Shown here in pieces: positions 44,458 to 56,750 of a DNA stretch of 64,000 nt. Made by a program: the position numbers and the translations under genes. Where the stretch lies: assembly GCF_949774975.1 (NCBI RefSeq), contig NC_083116.1, positions 36,904,968-36,968,967 on the forward strand, written 5' to 3'. Source of the DNA: Lagenorhynchus albirostris (lineage: Eukaryota > Chordata > Mammalia > Artiodactyla > Delphinidae). The notes beneath the pieces are model-generated. The model had not been told where the DNA came from, made no database searches, and saw nothing but the letters and a program-made list of their open reading frames with translations. Each line of letters begins with the position of its first letter. The first letter of the stretch is position 1.

Positions 44458-45272
44458 GCATTTGGAAACAACAGTGTCCATCTCGGGACAGCAGACTCAC
44501 CTTCCGGTATTTCTTCATTAGCCTGCTGGAAGCAGGAGAGCTCTGTTCTTGGGACCCTGGCCTTTCTCTCACCTTATGCTCTGGTTTGCGGCTCCCGGAA
44601 GACAGCGAGGGCTCCGTGGCCTTGCATCCTTCAAGCTCCTGTGGTGTTTGTGCCTCCTGGCCCTTACGTCCCTCCCACAGCGGATATGGGCACCCCCCTA
44701 CAAGATAGGGGTGGTGGGCCCTTGGACTTGTGATCCGTTGTTCTCAAAGGCCCTGCCCGAGGTTGCCGCTCGGTTAGCCATTGAGCGGATCAACAAGGAC
44801 CCATCGTTTGACCTGGGTTACTCTTTTGAATACGTGATTCTCAACGAAGACTGCCAGGCTTCCAGGGCTCTATCCAGTTTCATTTCCCACCACCAGATGG
44901 CCTCAGGATTTATTGGCCCTGCCAACCCTGGCTACTGCGAGGCAGCCTCACTCCTGGGAAACAGCTGGGGCAAAGGGATTTTCTCTTGGGCCTGTGTGAA
45001 TTATGAATTAGACAATAAAAATAGCCACCCGACCTTTTCTCGGACACTCCCTTCTCCCATCCGGGTGCTGGTAGCCGTCATGAAATATTTCCAGTGGGCT
45101 CACGCTGGAGTCATTTCCTCAGATGAAGACATTTGGGTGCATACAGCCCATCGAGTTGCAAGTGCTCTTCGGAGTCGCGGCCTACCTGTAGGGGTCGTCC
45201 TGACCACAGGACAAGACAGCCAAAGCATCCAGAAAGCTCTACAGCGGATTCGCCAGGCAGACAGAATTCTCA
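44458..45272 (+). CDS. GUCY2F: GUCY2F first coding exon with 5' UTR part
   Basis: A plausible acceptor (pyrimidine tract, AG at 44456-44457) precedes about 118 nt of 5' UTR with no ATG. The first ATG is 44576. From there 232 codons plus one base run to donor GTGAGT at 45273. The frame is also open upstream to a TAG at 44519-44521, and codon CTG at 44543 sits where human, as I recall it, has ATG. Cysteines at residues 52, 93, 121 and 140 could form extracellular disulphides. The upstream acceptor implies a separate non-coding first exon further left, which I could not locate. Confidence 0.88.
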
Positions 45273-48200
45273 GTGAGTGCCTTCTCCTGGCTCAGCTTTA
45301 AATGTGGCTTCAGTGAAAGGATATGACAATGTCCAAAGTTTTCCTATCCTCACACCCTAGGATAGCACATCGCTCTCCAGTTCTTCATGCATTTGCTCCC
45401 TTTCAGTCACACTCGGGCCCCAAGACTCTCCTGCTTCGCCAGAGCCTATCTCAGCACCTGGGTGGGAAGATTAGCATCAAGAGCAGCTGCGGTCACACAC
45501 CCTCCATGCCCTTAGGACCCCAGCAGTTTCAGATCAGCCAAGAAGCGTGTTCTTATAGCTCTGTTTTTGTCTGGTCTAGTCACTGAAGGGAGATTTACCC
45601 TTGATTCTCTTCTGGGTACTTTCCCTCATAGGTGCTCAGTGCCCTTGTGTCATCACATCTCACTTAGAACCTGTCTTCTCTGGACTCAAAAATGCACACC
45701 CACCCCTTCTCACTTTCCACCCCCCGAAAGCAGGGCTTCTCTCCCTGCAGCACACAACAAGCCGATGTGGAGGGAGCTAGCTGATAATTAAAAGCATATT
45801 AAAATGAGAAGCCTGCCTAAATTGTAACCTTTCCCCTCCCAAGAGAAGTTTTCTGTTCAAAGATGATTCTTAAAAAAAACCCACAAACAAACAAAGATGA
45901 TTCTTGCAGAGACCATGGACCAAGTGTAAAGCAAAGGACTGACCCACTGACCCAGGGCGAGTTGGGTGCATTTTGGGAAAGGGGAGGGCTCTTCCTGGTC
46001 CTCTTAAATCAGATGGAAGTCTTTTACATATACATACTGCAAGCCTTTGTGACACTTGGTTTTGATTTTTTTTCTATTCGAATTTTTTAATCTCCACTTT
46101 ACCTTTTTTCTGGAAAGTAGCAGTGATTTGTGGGGACACTGCTCATCCTCTCTTGCAGTCACTCCATCGCTTTAGGACAGATAGCTCAGAAACTACTTGT
46201 CAAACTGATTACTTCTAGGATTAGTCCTGGTCCCAGTCATTTCCTTAACACAGCAATGGACTTGTTAGAGAATGGTCCAGCTTAGGGCTGGCCTATACCC
46301 AGGAGCCCATTTTAAGTTTCAAGTGTCTCCAGTATTGGACCTTAATTATGATCATTATGGGAGGATGAGGGCAAGAATTTTTAGTTCCAGGAACTATAGT
46401 AGTCTGCTTCCAGCTCCAGTCTACAAGATCCTATAAATGTTAAGCAATCAGTGTGGCTCTGATTACTTCATAATAGAGCTTGATTCTTTCAAAGCAGAGC
46501 ACAGAATTATTTTTAAAGATATACAACCATTTCCAGGGAGGAATCATGCCAGAAACAGGCTAACATACTTAATATCATAACTTTATGTTACAAATCTTCA
46601 TGAAGCCCAGTGTCTCCTGCAAGTTTACATTCCATGAGTGTTTCACATCCCACCCATTCTAAATAGTATACTCTTTGAAATGACATTTTGACCTCTACCA
46701 TGAAATGTTAAATAAATCCAGGCCCCGGAGCTCTTTGGGTTGTCAGACTGAGAGAAGTTAGGATTGAGTGTTTACCACCCACAATTCTTTTGAGGCAGGG
46801 AGGTAGCAAATGTACATATTATCGCCGTACTATTAGAGACGCATTCCTCTAGGTCAATGGTTCTTACTCTGGCCGCACACTGGAAATACCTGGATATCTT
46901 TTCAAAATGATTGGGGCCAGAGTACCACCTCCAGACATTCTGATGGTCTGTGGTGAGGCCCCAGCAAAGGTATTTTAAAGAGCTTCCCAGGTGCTTGTAA
47001 AATGTAGCCAGAGTCAAGAACCACTGCTTCAAGTTCAAGAAAATGCAAATAAATGTTCCCTACTTTAAGTTACCAGACAAATTTTTGTCTTAATATGACT
47101 TTGTTTAATCAGATTGCTTTCTGTATAGCAGTGTGGATCAGCTCGCTAAGGGAATGAAAATTTTAAGATGGGGGTAAGGGGGTAGGAGGCTGGAAGCCTA
47201 GAGAGGGAGGTATGTGGTTATGCAGCAAAGAAAGACCCTGGGTAGGGAGAAAAGCAGCAGAAAGCGCAGTAGGGACTCAGAAAGGGAGATAAAAGGGAGT
47301 GAAGACAAAGCTCTGCTCTCCAAGATTTTGCCCCGGGTTTCTGACAAAACATAGGCAGACTCAGGTGAGGTGTGCTGGGAACTCAGTGTTATGAATCAGA
47401 ACGTGGGTAGGTTGGGGCGGATGCAGGGAAACTGAGCCGTTGGCTGAGCTGCGGCCTGAGTAGGACCTCGGGCACCTGAGTGTGCACTGTCCAAAAGCGT
47501 GCGTGGTACTCACACTTGGCACAGCTAGTTTTTGGTATCTGAGGGCACTCCAAGTGATGGGTGCGATATGACAGGAGGACTTGCAGAAGGGGAGTGAGTC
47601 TTAAAGTAAGGTAAGCTTGTTGTCCACTTGATCATCCATTGAGACTAGTGCCCCAGCTAATAGGAGCATGATTCAGAGTATGAATATAAATAGAGTATCA
47701 GGACTTTAGCCACGAGGCCTAGGGTTCAGGGCACATCTCCAGTCCAATCAGAGAATGGGAGATCTGGTGAGAAACTGAGCTAGAAGTTAATGAGTATGGA
47801 TTGCGCCAACTGAGCAGTAAGGACGGTTACAATACACCATATCCAGCATCTACTAGATCAAATCTCTAGCTGATCTTCTAGCCCCTTTCAACTGGTAGGG
47901 CTGAGCCTGTGAAAGTATTCCTAGCTGTTGACTATTGGGACTGAAAGAGCACTGAGGTTTTTGTGGTGACCTCAGCTGAGAAGGGCTGAGGAAGGCAGTG
48001 CCTGGCCTCTTCCTTATTTTGCTGGGTATGAGACTACTTCTTAACACTGTGGACCCCCAAGTAAACCTTCAGAGAAGGACCTTTTGTGATGTACAAAATA
48101 TAGTGGAAAGGGATCCCTCTGGAGAGGACAGGCAATATTTGGAAGTAATGGAAATAGCTGGAAGACTGGTTTTGTCTGACCTACTCACTATAACAGTGAC

Positions 48201-51200
48201 CAAAGCCCCATGTGGCAGTGGCAGTGGTGGCGGCAGTGAGAGATAGTGTTGGGGAGGGAGGGTAGAGCTGCTATGCCACTTCTCTTCCTCGTAAATTTAT
48301 GTTTCCAATTATCACTGGCACATTACTGGAATCAGAAGGAATGTCTTTCTCAGAAACTGGTCTAAATTTTGCTTACACAACAGCAGGACAACGATAAAAT
48401 TTAATAGTAAAGATGATCATAACAATAATAATGGTTGTGGGCTCTTGGGAAGGGAAACAGCAGGGGTGTTACTAGAGGCTGCCATTGAGACAATGAAAGC
48501 AACCATAATACCACTTTACATGTGAACAGCTCTCTACAGTTTACAAGGTATTTGCATATAGATAATGTCATTTAATCCTCAGGGTTATCCAGGAGCAAGG
48601 TATTTTCTTCCAAGTTTTACAACAGCTGTGAATCTCACATAACAAGTAGGTAGGTGTACGCATTATTAACACCAAAGAATGGGGTAAATGAAGTCCCAGA
48701 GAAGGGGGGATTCGGGATTCAGCCTCTCCCAGATTGTCAGCTCACTTCTTTTAAGCTTCAGAGGCAATTACCAATTAACTTTGTGTCTGACAAAGTCATA
48801 TAGGAGAGATATTAATCAAGGACAAAGGCCTCAGCTTACAGGCAGGGCTGCTGTGTGTGGCTTTCCCTGCCCAAGGGAATCTAGCTGAGTGGGTTTGAGG
48901 GCCAAAATTCAGTTCACTCTCTGCTCCTTAAACCATGAGTCCTGTTGGAGATTTTGCTCCAATGGCACAAAAGAGCATCACTCACCAGGCAGAGCACCTG
49001 AGGGACTGCAATTACCCAGAAGTTCTTTTGCTAATTCTCAACAAAGACTAGCAGGAGGCCCCGCTAAAAAGCTCTTTAGAGAACTTTTCAAATGGCTATT
49101 TCGAGCCCTCCTCCCTTCTCCTCACCTTTTTGCCTATCAATGCTTGGCTGCTTGTGAAATCCTTTCAATGTGGGTTTACAAGGTTGTTGAACCATTTGGG
49201 GATTTCTTTAAATCCTTCCAAATTGGGAATGCTTCATTACAGTATGATGTTCAGTAACTAGGACACAGTCAGAATGTCCTTCTCTCTTGTTTTTTTTTTT
49301 TTAAACATCTTTATTGGAGTATAATTGCTTTACAATGGAGTGTTAGTTTCTGCTTTATAACCAAGTGAATCAGTTATACATATACATATGTTCCCATATC
49401 TCTTCCCTCTTGTTCTTCCAAAGTCAGATACTTTATTACTACCTCATTGTCAGGGACCTGGCTGGCCTCTTCCATCTATTGAAGATTCTTGACATAAAAA
49501 AAAAAAACCAATAATAATAATAGCAATGATAATAGCTAATATTTATTGAGAATTTGTTATATGCTAGTCATTTTGCAAGGGTTTTATATGGACCATCTCA
49601 TTCAATTCTTGCAACCTCCCTATAAAGTAAGGCCAATTACTATTTAATGCACTTCACGAATGAGACTTTGGAGGCTGAGAGAGGTTAAATAACTTGCTTA
49701 ATGTCACACAGCTAGTGAGTGGGAAAACTAGGATATGTATTCAGGTTGATCTAAAGCAGTGCCTCTCAAACCTAAGTGTGACCGGAATCCCCTGGGGGGC
49801 TTGCGTCCCTCCTCCAGAGTTTCTGACTCAGGAGGGCTGGGATAGGGTACCAGAATCTGCATTTCTAACCAGTTCAAGGTGGTGCTGATGTTGCTGGTCC
49901 AGGGATCATACTTTGAGAATCACTGGTTTAATGAAAGACATGCTCTCCTGCCTCCTGTCCACTTGAGGGATGCCCCTAAAGCTTACTCACTTGACACCCT
50001 GTGTTCCATGGTGTATAATTTAGCCCTTCCATTTTTCTCTCTTAACTTTTGGGCCCACTGATGAAATTCTTTTAAGTGCCCCAAGGTAACAAGTATCGCC
50101 CCAGTTTTCCTACAGTAGTAAGAATAGTGATACTGTAATACTATGGCCAAGAGCCTTAGTGATGATAGGGAATTTGGTATACAGTTTGGTATAGATAAAT
50201 GTAAGTAAATGTAAATGGTGAAAGGACAACTTGCTCTCTTGAATGGGTCCACTATCAGTAATGATATATTTACTGAAGACCCAGCCCAGGAGGAAATCTC
50301 TAAACATCTAGGCTTCCTGCGTTTAGGAGGCCTTACCTGCGTAGCAATTTAGGAAAAGCTGAAGAAAACATACGTTGCAAAGTATGGAGAAATATTAAAA
50401 GCATAAGCTGGGCAGCAATGTGAAGGCGATAAAAGTACTTGTAATAACAGTTTTACTGGGTAAGAAAAAACACGATCTGATGCAGACAGAATGGCCATTG
50501 AATGTAATATGTGTCTGACAGCATGCTGAGCTACTTGGACCAGTTTGACACTGGTGGCAGGTAAGTTAAGTGGTGGTCTCAGGACTTAAGGCCAAAAATG
50601 TGTGCAGTGTCCTCAGTCGATAGAAATAGCCACACATCGTGTACTACAGTGTTCTTAAAGTGTGGTTTGAGGGCCTCCTGCACTGAATCACACTTTGGGC
50701 GGTGGTTGGGAAACATGCAGATTCCAGAGCCTCCCTCCCTCTTTTTATGTATCCATTTTATAGAGTGCATGGGGGAGAACTGAGGGGAGGAAGGTGTGAC
50801 TCTACTTGTTTCAGAGTGTGGCCAGATGGGGCTGAATCCTGGGGGAATGTGAGACCTGGGATAAATCACACTGTATGCCCCCCTCCTCCTCTGACCTGCT
50901 TACTCTCCCATCTCTCAACACTTGTTAACACAAAATAGGTTAAAATGAAGGTTAGTGGTAGGAAATGTCGCAAAAGGGTTAAAATGAAAATTAAGGACAA
51001 TAGAATGGAGGGTTTCTGGGGATTGGGAGCAGTATTGTGGGCTCACAATATGAATATGACTCCTAAGAACTTCTTCAGCAATAGCTAGTGAAACCATCTT
51101 CATCTCACAAGGTGTGAGACTGGGCTCAGGTTCCTCCACGAAGCACTCCATAGCCAGTAATCTGGGAGAAATAAAATTTGCTTTTGGAGAAACATAGTTC

Positions 51201-54200
51201 CTCCACCTCGAGGAAGTATTGGATAGAGTATTTCAATATAGGAAGAGAGGTAGGAATTGAGTGACTTGGGAATTGGCTTCTCCTAGAGTTAGACATTTCC
51301 TGCTGCTAGCATTGAGGGTGAAAGGGAGGGTCCTGAGCAGCCTGCCATAGTGGGTACCACAGTATGAAGACATAGCTACTAGACAACTCAGTTGGGGCTC
51401 AGGTGGCTCAGAGAAAGTGCTAATATCATATCCTAGTGAGATGGGATCTCAGCAGGATGTATCTCCTGGTCCTTGTTTAGGCTATAGAGTGGCTTGACTG
51501 TTAACAATCAGGATGGAAACTTACAAATTAATGTTACTCAGTGATCACCTGTTGACCCAGGTCTTGTCAAGGATTTACGGTTTCTGTCCACTAATCCTTT
51601 CCTGACAACTTACAGGTAAAATCCCATTTTAATGAATGTCATTTTGAGATAATAAAGCTATTTAGTAAAATAATCATGTAGAACAGATGCATCTACAAAT
51701 CCCTATTGACAAAGCACTCAATCTATTAAATTAAGATGGTGCTGTTTGAATTCAGTATTTATGCTTTCTGTTTTAATCGTGTTCGATGGAAAAGTCTTAC
51801 CTTGCAAAAAATAGAGTAGCTTGTGATCATTCCCTCGAAGCTTCCATTTCATCATCTGTAAAATAATGGGGGAGTAAGACAGGCTAGATGGTCTCAAAGG
51901 GTCTTTACAGTAATAAAAATTCTGACTCTGCCTAAAATGTCCTCTGTGTGGGCCAATGAAAGGAAAATTAACGGGAGGGTAAGGTCTTGAGCACAGTTAA
52001 TGACACTAAACATTAAACACAGGCATGTTATTATCTACCTGCCCAGCAAATATCCCTTCGAATTGTTCCTCCATGCTAGCAACCCAAAATGCCCATGTCT
52101 CGCATCTCAAGGAACCCACGAAAGATACCCAGATACAAAACTTCTCCTTCTGAAATTTTTTCAAACATTCATTGTTCACTGGGTATATAATATGTACCAG
52201 GAAACAGAAATAAAATACAGTTTTTGACTTCAAGGAACTCATGGTTTCATAGTAGAGGCTGACATAAATAAATAAGGGCAATGAATCTTGTAACTGCCAT
52301 GACAGAAGTCAGTTCAGGGTACAGTGGGGCTCTAAACCAGTGTCACAAGTTGGTACCCTAGTAAAAAGAATGGCAGATGGAGATCTGTGTGCAGGAAGCT
52401 TATTGGGGGAATGCTTTCAAGGATAACACTTGTGAAGGAGAGGCAGCAGTAGGATTGGAAAAATTAAACTGTCATGCAGTCACAACAAAGGTCCCAGCCA
52501 GTCCCTGTGGGAGCTCTGGAGCTGGGGTGGCCCTTCAGTGTTGTCCAGAATTAAGGAGTGTTGGCCTTTATGCCTCCATATTGACCAGTCATTGGGTACA
52601 GGCAGATACAGAGAAAGGGGTGCAATGTGATAATAATGGTTTAATAGCCAGTTTATCGGGGGAGGAGGGGAAAGCCCTGATCTGTAGCATTTGCTAATTT
52701 CCATGGTGTTATAACACCCACCATGGCCAATTTCAAGCTACCAACATGACATTAACTAGTTCATAATATCCCTGAAAATGTAACCATAGTCTTTTGTGAA
52801 CCAGCACAAGCCAGCTCCCCACACACTAGGGTGGTTCTCCTCGGCTGAGGGCAATTCCCTGAGAGGTATCAGCTATTATCTCCAAACACTCCCAGCAGCT
52901 AGGAGAATGAATGCTTCCTTCCTGAGGGTTGCATCTGACTGGCACACCGCAGCGCCCAATACACGTAGTATATGTTAAAATATTTGCTGTATTTCAACCA
53001 ACACAAAGCACTTAGTTCTATTTCCCATCCAGGGGAGTAATTTCCCATCCAGGGGAGTAATTTTAATATTCCTTTAAGTTAATTAAATGAATTTTATCTC
53101 TATTGGGTAACCTTGGTCTCATAATCTAATCTCTGTTTTTGTAGAAGATCCCAATACTGACCCGCTTGCCAAGGATACTGTTGGAAGAACTGACCAGCTC
53201 CCCGAAGCACCTGACTAAACTCAGTTTTTCCCCTCAATGGACATGTTACTGAATTAATTTGACCAAAGTGATTCATGTTTAATGATGTAGCCAAACTTAG
53301 GGAGTTAGGGGCCTTCGGTTCTAGTTTCTCTTTCTAAATCCAATCATTGCCTTGTTGGACCTCTCTGTCACTCCATTTTCCCATCATACAATGTGTGATG
53401 ATGAACAAGGGCTCAAGAACTAGCTCCAAAGATATCCCTAGAGTATTCAAAGGAAGGTTTGCGCATCAGAATACGTGTAGAACCTCTCAGGGTAATTATA
53501 TTGAAGGAGCTAATGGTCATTTGAAAACTCAACTTATGGTGTGTGTGTTTGGTATCTAAATCCACTTCATAACTTACTAGGTACACCTTAAAAAATGAAG
53601 GGTACCATCTCTGGCTCAGAGGGGAAATTTTCTGAGGGTATCTAACAAGTGCAAAGAAGGTTTTTGAAAATAGATGAGGCAATACGTAAATACCAAAGAC
53701 CAGTCATTGAACGTAGTTTAAGCATACTCAGTTCCTGAGATTAAAGGTTCCATGTAAGCATGTATAATTAATAGTTACCAAAGGCAGTAGGGTCTTTGCC
53801 TTTCTTCAAGGAGCTCAGAATACTTGCCAGGCATTATCTAATTAAACTACTCAATGTACCTGTGAAATGCATTGGCATCTACATTTTAAAGATGTGGGCA
53901 GTGAAGCACAAGTGGGCTTAAACTAAACTCATTTAGCATGCCAAGGGCGAAATTGGATACAAGACTTTCAGTCTCATGGTCTAGCTGCCACTCTTCAACC
54001 GTGGCCTCCACTAATCCACTCTATTCTAGCATAGCCTTGCCAAACAACATAGTTTCATAAGTCTAGGAAGAATTAAAGTGAGTGCAAAGTAATTCCAATG
54101 ATAGGGAAGTTGGATTTTTTAAAATTGAACATATCACCCGTAATATTAGTAGCATTTATAGCAGAGTGTGAGTTAGTACCATTCATTGTCTATAATGGCC

Positions 54201-55123
54201 TTGGTAAGGGTGGGAACAGTTGGTCAACATCTGTTAGAATGTATGTCTGTAGGAGGTAGGCAATAAAAAGCAACAGTGGCTATGGGAATATCACCCATCT
54301 TCTCCCTCTAGCCTTCTTATTCTTAGGTATAATAATAGCTACCATTTATTGAGCGCTGTGTGCTAAGCCCATTGTATGTATTCCCCCTTCAGTCATCACT
54401 ACCACCCCACGAAGTACATATTTACTATCTCCATTTTATGAATGAGGCAGAGAGAGGTTAAGTAATTTACCTAAGGGTATACAGCTAGTAACTGGTGATG
54501 TTAGGATATAAACCTAGGTTTTCCAACTCCAAAGCCTCTTCATTATGCTACCTCCCACTTGCTATATTTGTTTATTTCAGTCTAGTACCAGTCTCTGCAG
54601 CCCGTAGACGTGTCTGATTTTTCCCTATTGCCTAATTAGAGTCCCTGAAATACCTCAGCCTCAACTCAGGGTTTCAACATCTTGTTCATCTAAAGACATA
54701 AGGTAGATATCATTTACAAATTGGTTATAATACAATTATTTGTTTCTCCCAGTCTGTAGTTTTTGGTACTATATTTTACTAACATATTGCCACCATAACC
54801 TCCCTGCTTTGTCGGTTTCAGTAATCATCATGTGTATGCATTCGACCTTGATTGGGGGAGAGACTCAGACGCATCTCTTGGAATGGGCTCACGATCTGAA
54901 AATGACTGATGGAACCTATGTCTTTGTTCCCTATGACGCCCTGCTCTACAGTTTACCTTATAAGCATACCCCCTACCAGGTTCTAAGGAACAATCCAAAA
55001 CTCCGGGAAGCCTATGATGCTGTGTTGACCATTACAGTGGAGTCCCAAGAAAAGACCTTCTATCAAGCGTTTATGGAGGCAGCAGCTAGAGGTGAAATTC
55101 CTGAGAAGCTGGAGTCAGATCAA
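44576..55123 (+). CDS. GUCY2F: GUCY2F, retinal guanylate cyclase 2F, first two coding exons (gene continues past the window)
   Basis: Coding segments 44576-45272 and 54822-55123 give 333 residues of a protein of about 1,100. Product: a single-pass membrane guanylate cyclase of photoreceptor outer segments that remakes cGMP after light when calcium falls and GCAPs activate it. The window covers the signal peptide (LLWCLCLLAL, residues 21-30) and most of the extracellular receptor-family domain starting PYKIGVVGPW (41-50). Blocks such as ALPEVAARLAIERINKDPSF and SFISHHQMASGFIGPANPGY match GUCY2F better than its paralogue GUCY2D, by recollection. No stop or frameshift is present. The transmembrane, kinase-homology and cyclase exons are not in the window. 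The start codon is uncertain (see findings). Confidence 0.93.
46850..47040. mobile_element. MER5-type hAT remnant
   Basis: TCAATGGTTCTTACTCTGGC and the matching inverted end AGTCAAGAACCACTGCTTCA. Confidence 0.75.
47045..48480 (+). other. GUCY2F intron, unassigned
   Basis: Unique-looking purine-rich DNA. Open frames (for example 47,998-48,246) resemble nothing known. Confidence 0.4.
48490..48645 (-). repeat. MIR, degraded
   Basis: GTCATTTAATCCTCAGGGTT then CAAGGTATTTTCTTCCAAG. Confidence 0.5.
49288..49410 (-). mobile_element. L1 3' terminus
   Basis: T11, CATCTTTATTGGAGTATAAT, TGCTTTACAATGGAGTGTTA, ATACATATGTTCCCATATCT. Confidence 0.9.
49515..49745 (-). repeat. MIR
   Basis: ATTCAATTCTTGCAACCTCC, GAGGCTGAGAGAGGTTAAAT, GTCACACAGCTAGTGAGTGG. 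Confidence 0.88.
49755..49928 (+). mobile_element. MER5A hAT remnant
   Basis: GTGCCTCTCAAACCTAAGTG, GAATCTGCATTTCTAACCAG, and CATACTTTGAGAATCACTGG. Confidence 0.88.
52165..52290 (+). repeat. Ancient interspersed repeat (L2-like)
   Basis: TATAATATGTACCAGGAAAC and TTCAAGGAACTCATGGTTTC. Confidence 0.4.
52370..52780. mobile_element. Unidentified LTR-like repeat, second copy
   Basis: AAGCTTATTGGGGGAATGCT, GATAACACTTGTGAAGGAGA; related to 1816-2120. Confidence 0.4.
53021..53060 (+). repeat. Perfect 20-bp tandem duplication
   Basis: TTTCCCATCCAGGGGAGTAA occurs twice with no spacer. Confidence 0.98.
53825..53995 (-). repeat. MIR, degraded
   Basis: GCCAGGCATTATCTAATTAA and GATGTGGGCAGTGAAGCACA. 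Confidence 0.5.
54325..54560 (-). repeat. MIR
   Basis: AGCTACCATTTATTGAGCGC, GCAGAGAGAGGTTAAGTAAT, and TACAGCTAGTAACTGGTGAT, about 260 bp before the second GUCY2F coding exon. Confidence 0.9.
54822..55123 (+). CDS. GUCY2F: GUCY2F second coding exon
   Basis: The acceptor AG is at 54820-54821 after a pyrimidine tract and the donor is GTAAGT at 55124. The exon has 302 nt. The split codon A|TA gives Ile, so the join reads ADRILIIIMCMHSTLIGGET. It continues KMTDGTYVFVPYDALLYSLP and ends AAARGEIPEKLESDQ. It lies 9.5 kb downstream of the previous exon. This is the rest of the ligand-binding-like lobe. Confidence 0.95.
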
Positions 55124-56250
55124 GTAAGTGCAGATTCACAAGTTAATCATGAACAGAAAACCTCAAAAATCAGGAAGGTAAATATTTTTCCTATCAAGTG
55201 CCTCTATTCCATAGGAAACTCAGTCAACAGCAGGCAACCACACACAAATTTAAAACACCTTTTGTTTGCAGAAAACATTTATAAAACAAAGATACATTAT
55301 TGGAGGTTTTGTTTTTAAATCTTCAAGCAACCTGCAATGATAACATATACAGCCATGAAGAAGAAATAAAATGTGTTTCAGAACAGGGAAACAAAAGTTT
55401 AATATATACTAGGGCCGTTCAAGGGGGCCTAGTAAAAAGAAATCTTGTTTCTCACCCGAGTTTGGAACCAATTCAACAATAGGAGAGCTGGTATATAGGA
55501 AGATATTACCATTATTATTGATAAAGCTGGTGCTGGAGAATGCGGCTTCTGTCTACATGCATTTGAGTTTCCCAGTATTGAATCTAGGGGTTGATCAGAC
55601 TTCTCCATCTAGTTACCAGCATTGCTGGACCCCTATATTTCTGCCCCGTGAGGACATGCCTCTTGTAAAACGTCCAGCCTGAAAGAGCATAGTGGCGCTT
55701 ACTCCCAAGAGAAAGAAGTTAGGAAGGCTTGGGCTACACATGTTTAGTTTTCCTTCCAAACTAACCAGTCAGATTAAGTCACTCCTTTGTGGGAAGGAAT
55801 GAGTAAGGGGTTGAAGAGGTCAGGTGTTTTTTGTTAGTAGAGCTATCTCTATATGAAAGGAATCATTTGGAATGGGGAAGAATTCCTCCCTAATAATATA
55901 CGAGAAATAATATTTATGTATGTATAGATGAATATATGTATAAACGTATTTCAGATCAAATCACAGCCATTTGAGGACTAGTGGAAGGAAAAGCAGTGGG
56001 GACAGGATGAAAGCAAGGAAATGAATGGACAAGAGTAAAATGGACCCAAAAATGGACAAAAGACAAAAACAAAGAGGGAAAAATACAAAAGAGACAAGGA
56101 ATATGAGAGGAAGAGGGGAAGGCCAAAGATAGTTAGATTAGAAAAAATACAGAGAGGGTTTTTATAGGTTAGAGGCCAGATGTAGAAGGCAGTCATTTTC
56201 AGAATGGCCCATCAATAAGTTTAAAAATTCTAGCATTTGCTAACATATTG

Positions 56251-56325
56251 TATTAGTTATAATGCTCTGTTATAACTAATACATTAGTTATAATGTATTA
56301 GTTATAATGCTCTGGCTGTAACTAA
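56251..56325. repeat. 45-bp imperfect tandem duplication with internal palindromes
   Basis: TATTAGTTATAATGCTCTG at 56251 and again at 56296; TTATAACTAATA between them is its inverted form. Confidence 0.9.
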
Positions 56326-56329
56326 GAGG

Positions 56330-56750
56330 CAGCTCAACACAAAATGGCCCAAGTAGTTGTTTTTTGTTCAAAACTGGAAGATATGGGGGCTTTAGGGTCA
56401 GTTAATTCAGCCTCTCATTGATGTTATCAGTGAATCAGGTTCTTTTCATCTTTCCAGTTTATAATGATAGCATGCTAAATTGCCCTCATGATCTGGGTCT
56501 TCTCCTGGTCCCAAGATGACTGCTACAGTTCCAGACATCATGTCCAAGTGCAACTGTCTACAGACAAAAATGGGGAATGTCCCTCTCTTGTGTCTCTTTT
56601 TAAGAGTGACGAAATCTTGCCCAAATGCTCCTCAAGCAGACTTCTCCCCACACTTTCCTGGTCACAATTGTGTCCCATACCCATACCCAAACTAATAATT
56701 TAGAAAGAGGAATGAGATCATCGTGACTGACTCTATGGCTGCTGGAAAAG
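56330..56750 (-). mobile_element. Old dispersed repeat, family unnamed
   Basis: TTAATTCAGCCTCTCATTGA, TCCCAAGATGACTGCTACAG, ATTGTGTCCCATACCCATAC match a common mammalian repeat I recall but cannot name. Strand is a guess. Confidence 0.45.

Larger units (their letters stand above)
45273..54821 (+). other. GUCY2F intron between the two coding exons
   Basis: 9.5 kb with ordinary GT/AG ends. It holds MIR copies, two MER5-type hAT remnants, an L1 3' end, an unidentified LTR-like piece near 52.4 kb and a 20-bp tandem duplication. No further coding exon was recognised. 45.3-46.8 kb and 50.0-51.8 kb show no clear repeat or gene. Confidence 0.75.

Noticed and set aside
44576..55123. GUCY2F as a pseudogene
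   Set aside because: No stop or frameshift in 333 codons and all visible splice sites are good. The changed start codon alone is not enough.
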